Assembly (NCBI GenBank): GCA_002633005.1
Contig: NMRA01000532.1
Span: forward strand, 124,170 to 188,169
Reading direction: 5' to 3'
Source of the DNA: Phoronis australis
Taxonomy: Eukaryota; Phoronida; Phoronidae
DNA: 64,000 nucleotides
The position numbers were made by a program, and so were the translations under genes. Of this stretch, positions 35,318 to 46,997 are shown piece by piece (within the stretch, counting starts at the first letter, position 1; each line of letters opens with the position of its first letter). The notes beneath the pieces were generated by a model, which worked only from the letters and a program-made list of their open reading frames with translations, did not search any database and had not been told where the DNA came from.

Positions 35318-36955
35318 TCGGTCTATTTACACATTGCCTCTTTTACGGTCGACCTCACCTTGCCGAGAGTTGTCGCGGTAGCCTGTGAGAAAGGTGAGAA
35401 ACGACGCAGCGACGTCAGTGGTTCGTATGAAGAGTGAATGCCGCTATATCGCAGTGCATCGTTCCCGCTTGTCCGAAATATTAAGCTGAGAAGAAAGCGG
35501 TTATATAGTTTTTTCGATTTCCTCGAGAGCCTGAACAGCTTAGTAAGTGGCTCGCAGTAGTGCAGAATGAAATGTACGCTGTTAATAGCAAGTATGAGGT
35601 CCTGAAACATCTCCATGTCCGGGGCCGGCATTTCATCGACAATGATTTCTGTGACGAATTCCGGCTTACCAAATAACTATCCATAAGTTCCGTTGCCTGT
35701 GCATGTTTACGGCGCCTTTCTAGTATTTCTTGATCAGTGTATTCCGGTTCGAATTGATAGCCTGTGAAACCTAACGATCCGATCCGTGAAGTCTTCGTCA
35801 GATGAGCTCTTGACTATCTAAGTCTGGACTGGCGCCGGGCGAGTTCCCATGTAGACGTTTTTTGCTTTCTGTTTCAAAATGAATTATTCTCATCCTAACC
35901 AATGCTTGTATAAAACTGAAACAAATTCGTTCTCATTAGATACAATTTGTAATGCCTTTGCAGTATTCGTGAGTGTAAATGTTGAGAAGCCAGTAATGAA
36001 TAAACCACTGCGTTACCGGCTTTTGATGCCTGCAATAAATGTATTTGACCGGGCATCGAGGCCGTGAGAGCGCATGCTAATTCAGTGTTTCCTGACAGAA
36101 AGCTGTTTGAAGCAATTACTCGATTTTACATCTATGGTCACATGTTAGGATAATCATTATTCAGAAATACAAATACATTATTCAAATCATTGTTACTGTA
36201 CAACCTTTGCCCTGACGGCCTGTGGTAGGGGAACCCGATTTCGCGGCCTCCGACGAGTAAGTAGATTTTCAGTTTCGTGGCTAATTCCCAGTATTTCTTT
36301 GGCTCACTATTATAGTCTTTTCGTGATTGGAGGTTTAGTTTCCAACTCAAGCTGGTTTATGTTCGTGCTAGTCCCGGCGGCCGCGACGGGCCTGATCGGG
36401 TTCCAAGCCACTGGCCCCCGGGGATAACGAGTCAATCCAGCCGCGACGGGTCTGATCTGATTCCAAGCCACTGGTCGGGATAACAAGATATTTGTGTGTT
36501 CAGAACTCAACACAGTTCTAGGTTCTCATGTCTGTATTTCACGGAAGAATACTTTGAATTTATCTCCGAACAAACCCCAAACTCCTGCTATGGACTTTGG
36601 TAAATTGGCCTGCCGAACTTTGTAGGCTACGGTGCGTCCAAATACCAGTAAATCCGGAACAGCGAAATAAAACAACATGTTTTTACAAGAACTCGCTGTA
36701 TTTTTAAAGGTTTTACAACAAAGTTTGATTATTTATTGGTGTTAAACGATGGATTCAAGCGATAACCTGACACCAGTAACCCATGTTGTGAACTGCTGAA
36801 TAGACTGCGTGTGAAACCAATGATGTCATTGAATAATTTCAACACCTCCGTGTGCCGTCAGGTATCAGGTAACGCAACAGAACGTGCCGTTATCGAGTAG
36901 AACTACTCAGTCTAAATTGAGACAAAAGGGGTTGTTTTTTGGGTGGCATTCTCCT
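35318..36955 (+). mobile_element. Kolobok-like THAP transposon E3, 5'-truncated, directly abutting E2
   Basis: Begins at tcggtct, immediately after the TTAA that ends E2. In complete copies that motif follows an internal TTAA (gtcttaatcggtct). The right end GGCATTCTCCT plus TTAA (36,956-36,959) is intact. The THAP relic at about 35,505-35,640 is frameshifted. The first about 50 bp, with the left end, are missing, so E2 and E3 make a head-to-tail fused dimer. Confidence 0.65.
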
Positions 36956-36959
36956 TTAA

Positions 36960-37587
36960 GTGGCTCCCTTGTTGTGTCACTGGCTCTGACAACGAAGATA
37001 AAAAACACAAGTAAGGAAGAGTCGGCTGGTAGTCGCGTCCACAGCTTCCATGTAAACAAACAGCGACGCCTTTTATCATTTAGACGAAGCACACACGTCA
37101 GTCACATTTTATGTACAAAATATTTGTAGTAAACAATAATCATCAGTGTGGCTTTAAGATAATGGTAATTAGTAGTGCTCCCTGTTTTTTTATATGATTT
37201 TTGCAAGCTAATCTCACGTTTCAGGAGGCTCCCTATTGGTGGATGAGGCGACTGAGAATAGGCAAACAGGACGACGTATAGATGGTGTAGATACTCGCCA
37301 TGTTAAACCCAGGCTAAGAACTTTTCGATCCTGACAACTGTGGTCACAATAATGACCACTTACATGTACAGCGATCCAGTCAATGTCATGGTGAATGCAC
37401 CGCATTCAGTCCCAGAATCCTTCGCGGTTCGTCACACCACGTAAGACAATAGAACTTTCAATGGTTTTCGGAAACTGTTTGGCAATAAGCTTCAGTTGCT
37501 TTGCTACCAAATGTAGTGGTGAGTTCGCTGATCCTTAATTTCGGGTAAGAAATAAGCGAGAAAAACACCATAGTCTTAGGCACGACA
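36960..37587. other. Duplicated spacer, no gene
   Basis: Matches 19,331-19,680 and 20,450-20,740 with the intervening about 770 bp absent. It ends at the LINE insertion site. Confidence 0.5.
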
Positions 37588-37593
37588 ACTTTA

Positions 37594-38935
37594 CGTAATG
37601 ATAAAATTAAACGAACTACGGCCTGTTTAGGACTTGATCAAGGGGGAATTGAAATGGTTAATATGCATACTTTCAGCAAAGCTTTAAAACTTGCTATGGC
37701 CCGTAGATATCTGGAAAGCCCTGGGTCTAAAAGTGGTGAATTACTGTACTCACTCTACCCGTTCTTAAAGAATTTTGCTTCATTTGGGATGACTTTATTA
37801 AGTCGAAGTTAACTCTAATTGGTAATTCCTACTGGCGCGACGTATTTGAAAGTATGTTATCTTTCTACAAGAAAATAATTGTTGCAAGTAAAGAGGACTT
37901 TTTGAACCAACCTTTGTGGTTTAATAGTAACTTGGCGATCGGAGGCACAGGTGTTTTTTATAAGCCTTGGTTACTTTGTAAAAGGCTTAAGATTTATTAG
38001 AGATATGTATACCTCTGATGGTGATTTTGTTAGTCTAAACAATATGAAAAATAGGTTCGACGTGAAAACCAACTTTGTAGAATATAATGGTGTTGTTTCT
38101 GTTCTAAGAAGGTTTCAAAAAAGTCTATTTCAAAGTAAATTTAAAAGTGTTAATGTCTACTCTCCTTGCATGCCTTTAGCAATTACTCACTTACGGAAAG
38201 ATTTGAAGGGTTGTAGACATATTTGTTCAGTCTTTAATAACGTTAAGAAACCTAAGTCAGAGTCTAAATGGGAAATAGAGCTAGGAGATAGTTTAGATTG
38301 GAAGAAAATATATGCTTTACCTTACAAAATTACAAAGGATCCCCATATTAGATGGTTCCAATTTAGAATACTACATAGAATTATTGCAACAAATACCTTT
38401 TTAGTCAAAATATGTGTTAGGGATTCTGATCTATGTTCCTTTTGTAATAAAGCTCCAGAGACGCTGTCACACCTTTTTTGGGAATGTAGCTTTGTACAAG
38501 ATTTCTGGAAGGAATTCGAAAAGCTACTTCAAAAGTGTGGCATTCAGCTTCCCAACTGTCTGTCTTACGATATTGTTATTCTTGGACTTTACAAGACGCA
38601 AGATTTCCTATTTAACATTTTACTTCTACTAGCTAAACAGTACATTTAGAAAGAGAGATGTCACAAAAATATACCTAACTTTCTCAAGTTCGTTACAAAA
38701 ACTTATGAATACTATAATGCTGAAAAATTAAATGCACATAAAAACTTTGTACATGACAGCTTCTCTGCAAAATGGGAAAAATTTATTGTTCATGTTAACT
38801 TCATGTAGAAGATATTTACTTTAAACGAGATATGAGAATGGTCTTCCTGAGGTGTGCATGCGTGAATGAATGGTGTACTTATTTGTTTGTTTGTTTTTGT
38901 AATTGTTTGTAAATGATAATAAATACATAAAAAAC
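37594..38935 (+). mobile_element. 5'-truncated LINE (L1/Tx1-like) with zinc-binding RT tail
   Basis: Flanked by a 6-bp direct repeat ACTTTA (37,588-37,593 and 38,936-38,941), which is single in the empty paralogous site at about 20,742. The coding part runs to 38,649: an upstream frame with GGIEMVNMHTFSKALKLAMA, then WFNSNLAIGG, then an open frame of 232 codons (37,951-38,649) ending in the zf-RVT motif DLCSFCNKAPETLSHLFWEC (C-x2-C...H...C). The 3' UTR is T/A-rich and ends in ataaatacataaaaaac. Two or so frameshifts break the 5' portion. The RT catalytic core is absent because of 5' truncation, so it is not autonomous. Confidence 0.85.
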
Positions 38936-39126
38936 ACTTTATTTCACTATCTCCTCAACCAGAACCTTCACCGCCCAGCCGGCCACAACGCACGTGAAAC
39001 GAAGTGGTAATTTACAAAAAATATCCCGCGTGACCCATATTGTTACATATACAGTAGACAACGACAATAGTTAAGCAAACTGGGGTGGGGTGACAACCAC
39101 GCCCACACGCCCGCACGCACGCCCGT

Positions 39127-39128
39127 GT

Positions 39129-39163
<35 letters not shown>
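39127..39163. repeat. (TG)n microsatellite, second copy
   Basis: A pure TG tract preceded by short cccgcacgcacg-type repeats. It is the paralogue of the gap-adjacent tract ending at 21,136. Confidence 0.95.
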
Positions 39164-39165
<2 letters not shown>

Positions 39166-39726
39166 GATTGCAATTACATTTTACACATTCTCCTTATATT
39201 TTGAAGCAGTCGTAATAAAAGTGACATTCGTACCTACTCACAATATTCCTTTCTACGTACTTTTCTATTGTAATGTAAACAAACTCCCTCGCATGCATTT
39301 AACTGACACAAATGAGCAAAACACTCCATGATATTATAAAATTTAAGAACGTTGCAATCTTTTGATTCTCAGAATGACACAAGAAGAGTCCAAATAGCGT
39401 TTCAATTATTTTTCATCAATATTTGTGCATTCAATTATATATATATATTTTCCCCCTTTCTTTTAGTGAGAACCTCCATCAAACGGATTTTAGCGCAAAA
39501 TACTTCAGTCCGGCGAAACGTAAGCACAAATAACTCTAATTTAACACAACTCTAAGTATTTACAAACTTAATTTTATTCGATTGTTTAGTTAATTGTTTA
39601 TGTTTGGTGATATAACGCCTCTTAAAAGGGCCGCCGCAGTGAATGACAGGCATTTCGGTCGGGTCCGCCAGTCCTTTTTCGATAAGTGAGGGGTTTCCCG
39701 CCTTTCGCTGATTAAGTACAGGCGTG

Positions 39727-39861
39727 CGTTCAGTAACACTAGGACCTACACTAGGGCCTAGGCAAAATCTTTTCTAAGGCACGTGTCCTTATTTAAAATA
39801 CACAACAACATCTCACGTAATCTCGTGAAGTCTTGCTTTTTAGCGAGATCCTAGCGTTAGG
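39727..39861. mobile_element. Palindromic MITE, copy 3
   Basis: Left cgttcagtaacactaggacc, right gagatcctagcgttagg. Duplicate of the 22,420 copy. Confidence 0.6.
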
Positions 39862-40505
39862 AGGCACAGAACAGTTATCACTGCCCACATCACTTGGTTT
39901 GTCACCTTTTATTCACTCTGTTAAAAACAGGATGCAAAGAATGACATGTTTTCAATTATTTCACATAAGAAGCCCTGCAGATGAGTGCAGCAACTTTATT
40001 CTCTCTTGTATTTTGATCCTTTCAATCCCACTGAAAACCAAGCTAGACTAAGAAAAATAGGGGCAAAAAAGTGCAAAATCGGCATTTTTCACCCCAAAAA
40101 ACACCACTTCCCTGCCAATGCACGACTAAAACCAACAATAGATTCTGAAAGAAAATTTCCTACAGATTCCGAAAATGTGGTCCAAAACGACTGTCAACTA
40201 ACTAGTTTTTTGGCAATTCTGGCTTGTTTGAGGGCTACCTAAAATCGCAGCCAATTTCTCAGTCGCTACCCAGCAATGCACAATTGCAACCGGGGGCCGC
40301 CATTTTGAAGAAGAGTGCAGCTACAGCCGAGAAAGTGGCCTTTTTATTCTCAGCATGTTCACAAATGCAAACAAACCACATTCACTGAGCCTACATGCAA
40401 TGCCCACCTACAAAATGCCCCCAAACTTGGCCTACCCCAAAATTTTAATATTTTGGCAGTGCAAATTCGCCGAGGCCGAAGCCTAAATATTAAGTGCCAC
40501 CTTAC
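39862..40505. repeat. Dispersed repeat, second copy of the 650-bp family
   Basis: Collinear with 22,554-23,215. It follows the MITE as in the other two copies. Confidence 0.55.
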
Positions 40506-40520
40506 TGAACGGGAAGCAGG

Positions 40521-40877
40521 TATGTTCGAATACACGGGAGGTAAGTGCAGACCTCTGTCCCCCGTTCAAAAGGGGGGCGGCTCTGAGTGCTGATATTTAT
40601 GAATTCTTTAAACTTGCGAGCACATATGTTCATTGGAGAAACCAAAAGACCGTTCCTAACCAGATTCAAAGAACACCAGAAATTAAACATACCCGCAGCT
40701 GTGGGGGAACACATATTGGCGACTGGACATTCTACCTCCCTTGAATCATCTAAGATCTTAGCCAAAGAACAAAATTAATATGCTCGCAAGTTAAAAGATT
40801 CCATGCACATCAGCAGACAGCGCCTTCTCTTGAACCGGGACACAGGTCTACACTTTCCTCCCGTGTATTCGAACATA
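40521..40877 (+). mobile_element. Penelope-like fragment with inverted 3' copy, second copy
   Basis: Arms 40,521-40,626 and 40,779-40,877 are inverted repeats. The centre encodes IGETKRPFLTRFKEHQKLNI and GEHILATGHSTSLESSKILA, the GIY-YIG-type tail. It is the paralogue of 23,231-23,585, with a slightly better conserved centre (AVGEH). Confidence 0.7.
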
Positions 40878-41334
40878 CTTAATCAGCGAAAGGCGGGAAA
40901 CCCTCACTCATCGTAAAAGGCCTGGCGGACCACGCCGAAACGTCTGCGTTTAACCTGAACCGTCTCTAAATATGTGATTATCTTCTATTGCAATACCTGT
41001 AGAGAACAATGACCAACTAATTTTTATTTTAAGCAACAATTTAGCTTACTACAAATCTTATCAATGCTAAGCTTCCACCGTGAAAATATCGTCTGCTAAA
41101 GTAAGTTACCACTGGTTACTGAGTTTAATGTCCAAATCAAAGCGTCCCGACCAGGCAAACGTTATTCGCATTCAAACTGGAGATCGATGATTTACAAGTG
41201 AGAGAAAACGACAGACAAACTTTACTGAATTAAAGATGTCGTTTTTATTGAAAATTTGCGGTACAACACCCTTTTTTGAACATGCAATTGTTGCGCGTGC
41301 TCATATAAGTATTCCATTTTCACGTTCGATGACG

Positions 41335-41408
41335 TCAGCCGCTGAGTGATGCAGTGGTAAAGTCGACGGAACGAAACTCTTGCCGACCGGGCTTGAAACC
41401 TGCCTCGG
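41335..41408 (+). repeat. tRNA-like SINE head, second copy
   Basis: Paralogue of 24,070-24,145, with gctgagtgatgcagtggtaa and a degenerate B box gggcttgaaacc. Confidence 0.35.
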
Positions 41409-41440
41409 TTTCGCGCCAAAATGTTATTCAACGGCGTTAA

Positions 41441-42342
41441 AGTCCTTGTTGCAAACTGCCCATGTGGTTCCAGTATCCGAAAATACTTACTACATAAATT
41501 CTTATTTTCGACACTCTTTCTTTATATTCTTTTCGCCTTTCTTGCCAAAAGCGATTTTGTAACAGTTTTTGACCTTTCTCTCTGAGCGTATGATTACCGG
41601 TTGTCATTGGTTATTTCCGTACCCACATTTCCGGCTCATCAGTTCAGGAACTTGTCCTGAACGCCGCCATTTTTTCCTTGTAACTGAATGTGCTATGGTT
41701 TGCTCGAAAAGTCTTCATTATTTTGTTTTATTAGTAATATATCGTGATTCGTTTGCATATGTAGTGTATTTATAGTTTGTAGTTAGTGGTCGTTGATTTT
41801 TTNNNNNNNNNNNNNNNNNNNNNNNNNNNNNNNNNNNNNNNNNNNNNNNNNNNNNNNNNNNNNNNNNNNNNNNNNNNNNNNNNNNNNNNNNNNNNNNNNN
41901 NNNNNNNNNNNNNNNNNNNNNNNNNNNNNNNNNNNNNNNNNNNNNNNNNNNNNNNNNNNNNNNNNNNNNNNNNNNNNNNNNNNNNNNNNNNNNNNNNNNN
42001 NNNNNNNNNNNNNNNNNNNNNNNNNNNNNNNNNNNNNNNNNNNNNNNNNNNNNNNNNNNNNNNNNNNNNNNNNNNNNNNNNNNNNNNNNNNNNNNNNNNN
42101 NNNNNNNNNNNNNNNNNNNNNNNNNNNNNNNNNNNNNNNNNNNNNNNNNNNNNNNNNNNNNNNNNNNNNNNNNNNNNNNNNNNNNNNNNNNNNNNNNNNN
42201 NNNNNNNNNNNNNNNNNNNNNNNNNNNNNNNNNNNNNNNNNNNNNNNNNNNNNNNNNNNNNNNNNNNNNNNNGGTACTTCTTGGATCCTTATAACATCTT
42301 CTAACCATGTAATAAGGGTTAACAACGCGTGAGACAAGGACT
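41441..42342. mobile_element. TTAA-flanked DNA element containing a 470-bp gap
   Basis: Inserted at TTAA: left junction TTAA (41,437-41,440) then AGTCCTTGT; right junction ACAAGGACT then TTAA (42,343-42,346). The first copy of this spacer has a single TTAA and no insert (ggtgttaagta, about 24,172), so it is a clean empty/filled pair. The ends form a 9-bp TIR. Ns at 41,803-42,272 hide the centre, and the visible 430 bp shows no family-specific coding sequence. The ends differ from those of the THAP elements. Confidence 0.75.
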
Positions 42343-42868
42343 TTAAGTATCTAAATGGGTTATTAAACAGTTATATTGGCCATTCGAAGCTGATATTGTG
42401 GTATAAAAACTGGTATCTCTATTGCTATCAGTGCCTTTGAAGATATTGAATGCGTCATTTATTTGCAAACTCTGAATTGGTTGAGTTTACTTCAAATATA
42501 CGGCAAATGTATCGGCCCTTTCAGGCCTTTCAATTTGAGACGCTTCTGACTAATTTGAGTATCGATTTTTCTTCAGTGCCTAGGCAGACTTGCACAAATA
42601 TTTGCATATCAATTTCACAATCTGTGGCGGAAGGAAAGTGTTCTTGAATTTTCAATTTTATGTTAAGACCGCAGGGGCGTCGGGCAATATCACATGTATC
42701 ACATTATCACCCGCTGGAATTAACACCATAATTAGATGTTAAAGAGCAGTGTGAATTAATGTGATTAAATATGACTTTCCACCTTGCGTTTCAGGAACAA
42801 CTCAATTTACGGAATCAGGGAATAAATTAGCAATTTGACTGTATTTTTAGGAGCAAAACAGTATTTTT

Positions 42869-43014
42869 CATGGGCGGCGCAGCACTAAAAAAGTGGCAGG
42901 GGCTAAAGCCCTTCAGCCCCCCCTGTGGTGCACCGCCTAAAAACCATGTGCGGCGTTGCACTGAAAAAAGTGGGAGCTACAGCCCCCCCAGCCCCCTATG
43001 GTGCACCGGCAATG
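42869..43014. mobile_element. Small inverted-end repeat (catgggcggcg family), copy 2
   Basis: Paralogue of 24,699-24,842. The right end is slightly decayed (ccggcaatg). Confidence 0.55.
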
Positions 43015-44110
43015 TTTTTTAATCGAACCCACTACATCTGAAGTCACAAAATAGCGCCCTACACTTGTTAAATGACCAAGAATTTTCTGCATATTTAAAC
43101 GGTAGCAATACTTGCTAGCATTTCAGTGAATGTCTGGCCGACCACAGCGAGAAATGGCGAGTTGTAATGGAATCACAAAAACGCAATGACTGTTGTTTAA
43201 CATCTCTACCAGCAATCTATGACACTTAAAATAATTAAGAAAATACACTTTCCAGGAAAAATATGATGTCACTTTATTGGTGAAAGGAGCATTATATTCT
43301 AAAAACGTTGTTTTATTGAATTCAGTCTCACCGTGGGATCAAACGCCGCTGAGATAACTCACTCTCATTAAACATCAAAGTACTTTAACCATACACAACA
43401 CAGACATCATTGATTTCATCGAATGTCTGTCAGACAACAACATTGGATTTTGTTGTTTCACAGCTCTAGTCAAATCTAATTATCTCGAGAAATGTATGCC
43501 ACCCGACAATAATCGTAAAATGCATATTTTCCGCACAGCTGATAGTCTCCCGTTGCGAGATAAGCAAAAAGTTGTTTTGAATTCGTCGCGCTACGGAATC
43601 GAATCCGGTAGCTCCGCAGTCGCTGATCAATATCCAATGCTGAACAAAGTAATTTACTATTATTTTAAAGGCAATAGTAACAGCGAGAAATGGCGATCTA
43701 TAGTAAAACCACAAAAACCCAATGGATGTTGTTTGCTAATAACAGTGATTTATATATGCCGCCCAACAATAATTGTAGAAAAGTTTTTTCGGTGGCAAAA
43801 CAAACATTGTGTCTTTAAGTGTTAAAGAGTAGTTGCGGCCATAGCCTAATGCTGTACGGCTGAGTTAATACAGATTCATTAAATGACGAAGGATTCTAGG
43901 CCAACGATACCGGCATTGATTTCGCCGAATGTCCGGCAGACAACAACGCGAAAATGTATTTTGTAATTTAGTAACAAAACGCAACGGATTTTGTTGCGTC
44001 ATAAGTTTGGCCTCGGCAAAGAGCTTTAAAGAATTCTCTCTCATCCAACAGTAATACAAAAGAGCGTTTTTTGGTGGTAAAACCGCTGTCAGTTCACACG
44101 ACATCAAAGC
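43015..44110. repeat. Array of tRNA-like repeat units, second copy
   Basis: Collinear with 24,843-26,290 but shorter by about one unit: one unit boundary is missing near 43,740, where gctaataac joins to agtgatttatatatgcc. Length change by whole units suggests slippage or unequal exchange. Confidence 0.45.
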
Positions 44111-44678
44111 CGCCGAAACTTCGCTAAGTTGGAAATCGATTTCATTGTCTGATTTTTCAAGTACTTGAGAGTGATGCCCGTATCCACTGTCTTCTCTGTC
44201 TGCATGGTAATTGCCCACTTTTCGCTCAAAATGATCCTAGTCTTCCGATCTGATGTGCTCCGCCTTTGCAACTGATTGCCAAGTGACCAAACGCCTTTAA
44301 ACATGACATCATATGGCGGAAAACTTGGAAAAATAACTTTTCTTCAAAATTGATAAATTTGCAACCATTGCCATCAACGTACATGTACTTATTGAGCTTA
44401 ATGAAACCTCAAAAACTAAGGGAAAATTCATGGTGGGAACTCTTTTAGGTAATCGACATCGATTATCCAAGAGGTACGTCACTCAATATGCCTTGTTTAA
44501 ACAATTTTAACGATCTTAGTATCATGTATTAAAGAAAGTTCTTAACGAGTAAAACTTAATGAGCAACGACGACTCATGGATTAAGGTCCATCATTACGAA
44601 CGGACAAAGCACACACTTACACCTGCACTACAGTAGTTGCACCGAGAGGTGACTCTTTTTAGGAGTTACGAAAAGATA

Positions 44679-46997
44679 ATGAAGAATAAGGAAGACATTT
44701 TGTCCGAGTTCTGCTGCACAACCTCCTGCCATGGGGCGTCTCAACTATTGAATGACAAATATGGCAAAATATTACGGATTGGAATGGTAAGTTTCACGTT
44801 TTTGTGTAATCTGACTTTTACCTTTAGCGATTATCTTTATCGGTTAATTATTGAGTAGATGAGGGACATTATTAATCACCCAATTGACTTATTAGATGCA
44901 AAAATTATATATCACAACTTATAGAACTTTCTGTAAAAATTTCCTCGACTTTTCTGAGCAGCCTGGCTCCTACTAATCTAAACTCTGCAGTGTATGAGCA
45001 CCTTAATGAAGATGGACACTCGTTCAAGACAGCATACATGTACATGTACATGGTGGTGCTGGAGAAAAAGAGATCTTGATTAGCTTGGTATCAGATTAGT
45101 GCGTGAAAACCAGGAACCCCGCTTTGAATAGATCTGGAAGTTTTCTATTTAAATTATATGAGTCTCGGGGTCTAAAGGTGTTGTCTTTGAACATTAGGAT
45201 ACATCGACGTAGTATTCACAGGAATCAATCTATCAGTTTATTACAAACAGCCAGGCACCACCGCCACGAGGGGAAAACTAAACCACACTAACATTCAGCA
45301 ATTGAGATTTTCCATTTTTGCACTAAATTAGTTGGAAATAAACCGTACTGTTAAAAATCGTTCGGCCAAGAACATTATTATGTCATTGAATCTCTGACAA
45401 TCCATCCCCAAGATGCCATGTGTTCCCTCATAATCAACTCGACGATATCGTAGTGGTGCCAACTGCTGACGATAAACTCGTCACGTATGCCAATGCCCTC
45501 GATAAATCCTTAGGTGTACCATGGCAAACGGGATGGATCATCTCCAATAACAATGCTACAGTTTGAAGATCGGCATGAGCTAATTAGAGATGAGTAAAAC
45601 TTGATTCCACCTTACAGGTAATGTTACTTCTCGCCAGTCTCACGACAGCAGCAGTCAATGTGGTGTTGTCTATCACAAGCTACTACACATACCCATTCCA
45701 CCAAACGGTGGAGAAGACATACACAGCTAACAAGCCCTTCCCCAGTGTTTCAGTTTGTAATACGGCTGCAGGCACGACGAGTCAGATCGAACAGCTTTAC
45801 ATGAATCTATTATCTGCAAGAAAATGTCTATCAGATGACTTCAGGAAATATCACGAAAAAAATAAGAAATATGGAGGTTATCCAATCATGTTTGATAATG
45901 TTGACGAATTTGGCGACTACACGTGGAAAATGGAGGATATTATAATTGATTGTCAGTACGACAGTAAAAAATGCAACGAAAGCAAAATTACAGGGTTTTT
46001 AAATCCTTATTACGGACGGTGTTTCACGTTGAACATGGACGACAATGCTTTGAAGAAAACTGGAGACGAAAACGGACTATCGTTGATTCTGTATTCTTAC
46101 ACGTTTGATGCAAGCCTGGAACAGCAGATGAACAAGTCAGTAGTTTACTCCTCTTTGATAGATGCCAACTCCCATGGTCTAAGGCTAATCGTGCATAATG
46201 AAGGAGACTTCGTGAATCCGTCGGTGAATTCCCTCAAAATAGCGCCTGGTTTCTCCACCTCGGTTTCGGTACATCCCGTGAAAACAAGGCGACTTGGTCC
46301 TCCATTTAAGTCTAACTGTACGGAAATAATCTACATGTATTCTGAAACCTATGGGAATTCGAAAGCAAATTGTCTTCGTGCTTGTGAACAGTCGCAAGTG
46401 GTCGATAGATGTCACTGCAAAGATTCAGATTTGCCCACACACCACTATCCTCTAGTGCCTTTTTGTGGAAACGCGACAGCTATCGACAGTTGCACTCAAG
46501 AAAAGTGGTGGAACCAAGTAGATTGCATGTTGAAAGCAAAGAACGAATTCCTGCTAAATTATTATCAGTACTGTGACTGTCAGGAAGCTTGCGAAGAGTA
46601 CAGTTTTAAGTTGAGTCAGTCTGCGTTTATTTGGCCTAATAACTATGCACCCGGTGCCTTTTTCAGGAAGTATTTGGAGAATAAGACTTCGTCTGTCGCC
46701 TACAAGGAGTTGTCTAAGTACAGTATGGAGTTTATGTTAAGCAACAAGTTAATCAACCAACACTTTGCGCAAGTGAACGTTTTCTTCAATAACGACGAAG
46801 TTGAACTGATTACCGAGACAGCCAAGTATCCCAATTGGACATGGAGCTTGCTGTCAGAAATTGGAGGTCATTTAGGGTTTTGGTGCGGTGTTTCTATTCT
46901 GACGCTGACCGATGCCATATTTTTCGGGTTGAACGTCATTCTCAATTGGCAAAGATCTCGCAGGGTCACTAACATTGTCAAGAATATCGGAAAATGA
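44679..46997 (+). CDS. DEG/ENaC-family sodium channel subunit, gene D (two exons)
   Basis: Exon 1 is 44,679-44,786 and exon 2 is 45,618-46,997. The donor gtaagt at 44,787 and acceptor caccttacag ending at 45,617 join in phase 0, giving 495 residues. The HG motif is at 18-19 (CTTSCHG), FPSVSVCN at 77-84, and GVS at 460-462. It is closest to gene B, with a short extension in the Cys-rich loop (IIYMYSETYG against KNYSEKYG). The C-terminal tail is shorter and ends NIVKNIGK. It is the intact parent of truncated copy C. A ctctttttag just upstream of exon 1 could be an acceptor for an additional 5' exon. Function as for gene B: Na+ channel subunit at the plasma membrane, stimulus unknown. Confidence 0.9.
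44980..45566 (+). pseudogene. Decayed unidentified coding sequence in the gene D intron
   Basis: Same relic as in gene B. Blocks VVFTGINLSVYY, GKLNHTNIQQLRFSIF (one stop) and NRTVKNRSAKNIIMSLNL lie at about 45,207-45,395, then VVVPTADDKLVTYANALDKS to a TGA at about 45,566. The 5' block keeps DGHSFKTAY but is expanded by a tacatg repeat. The family is not recognised. Confidence 0.4.

Noticed and set aside
41718-42337. Long open frames on both strands across 41.8-42.3 kb and 20.9-21.1 kb
   Set aside because: They are made of Ns in assembly gaps and carry no sequence information.
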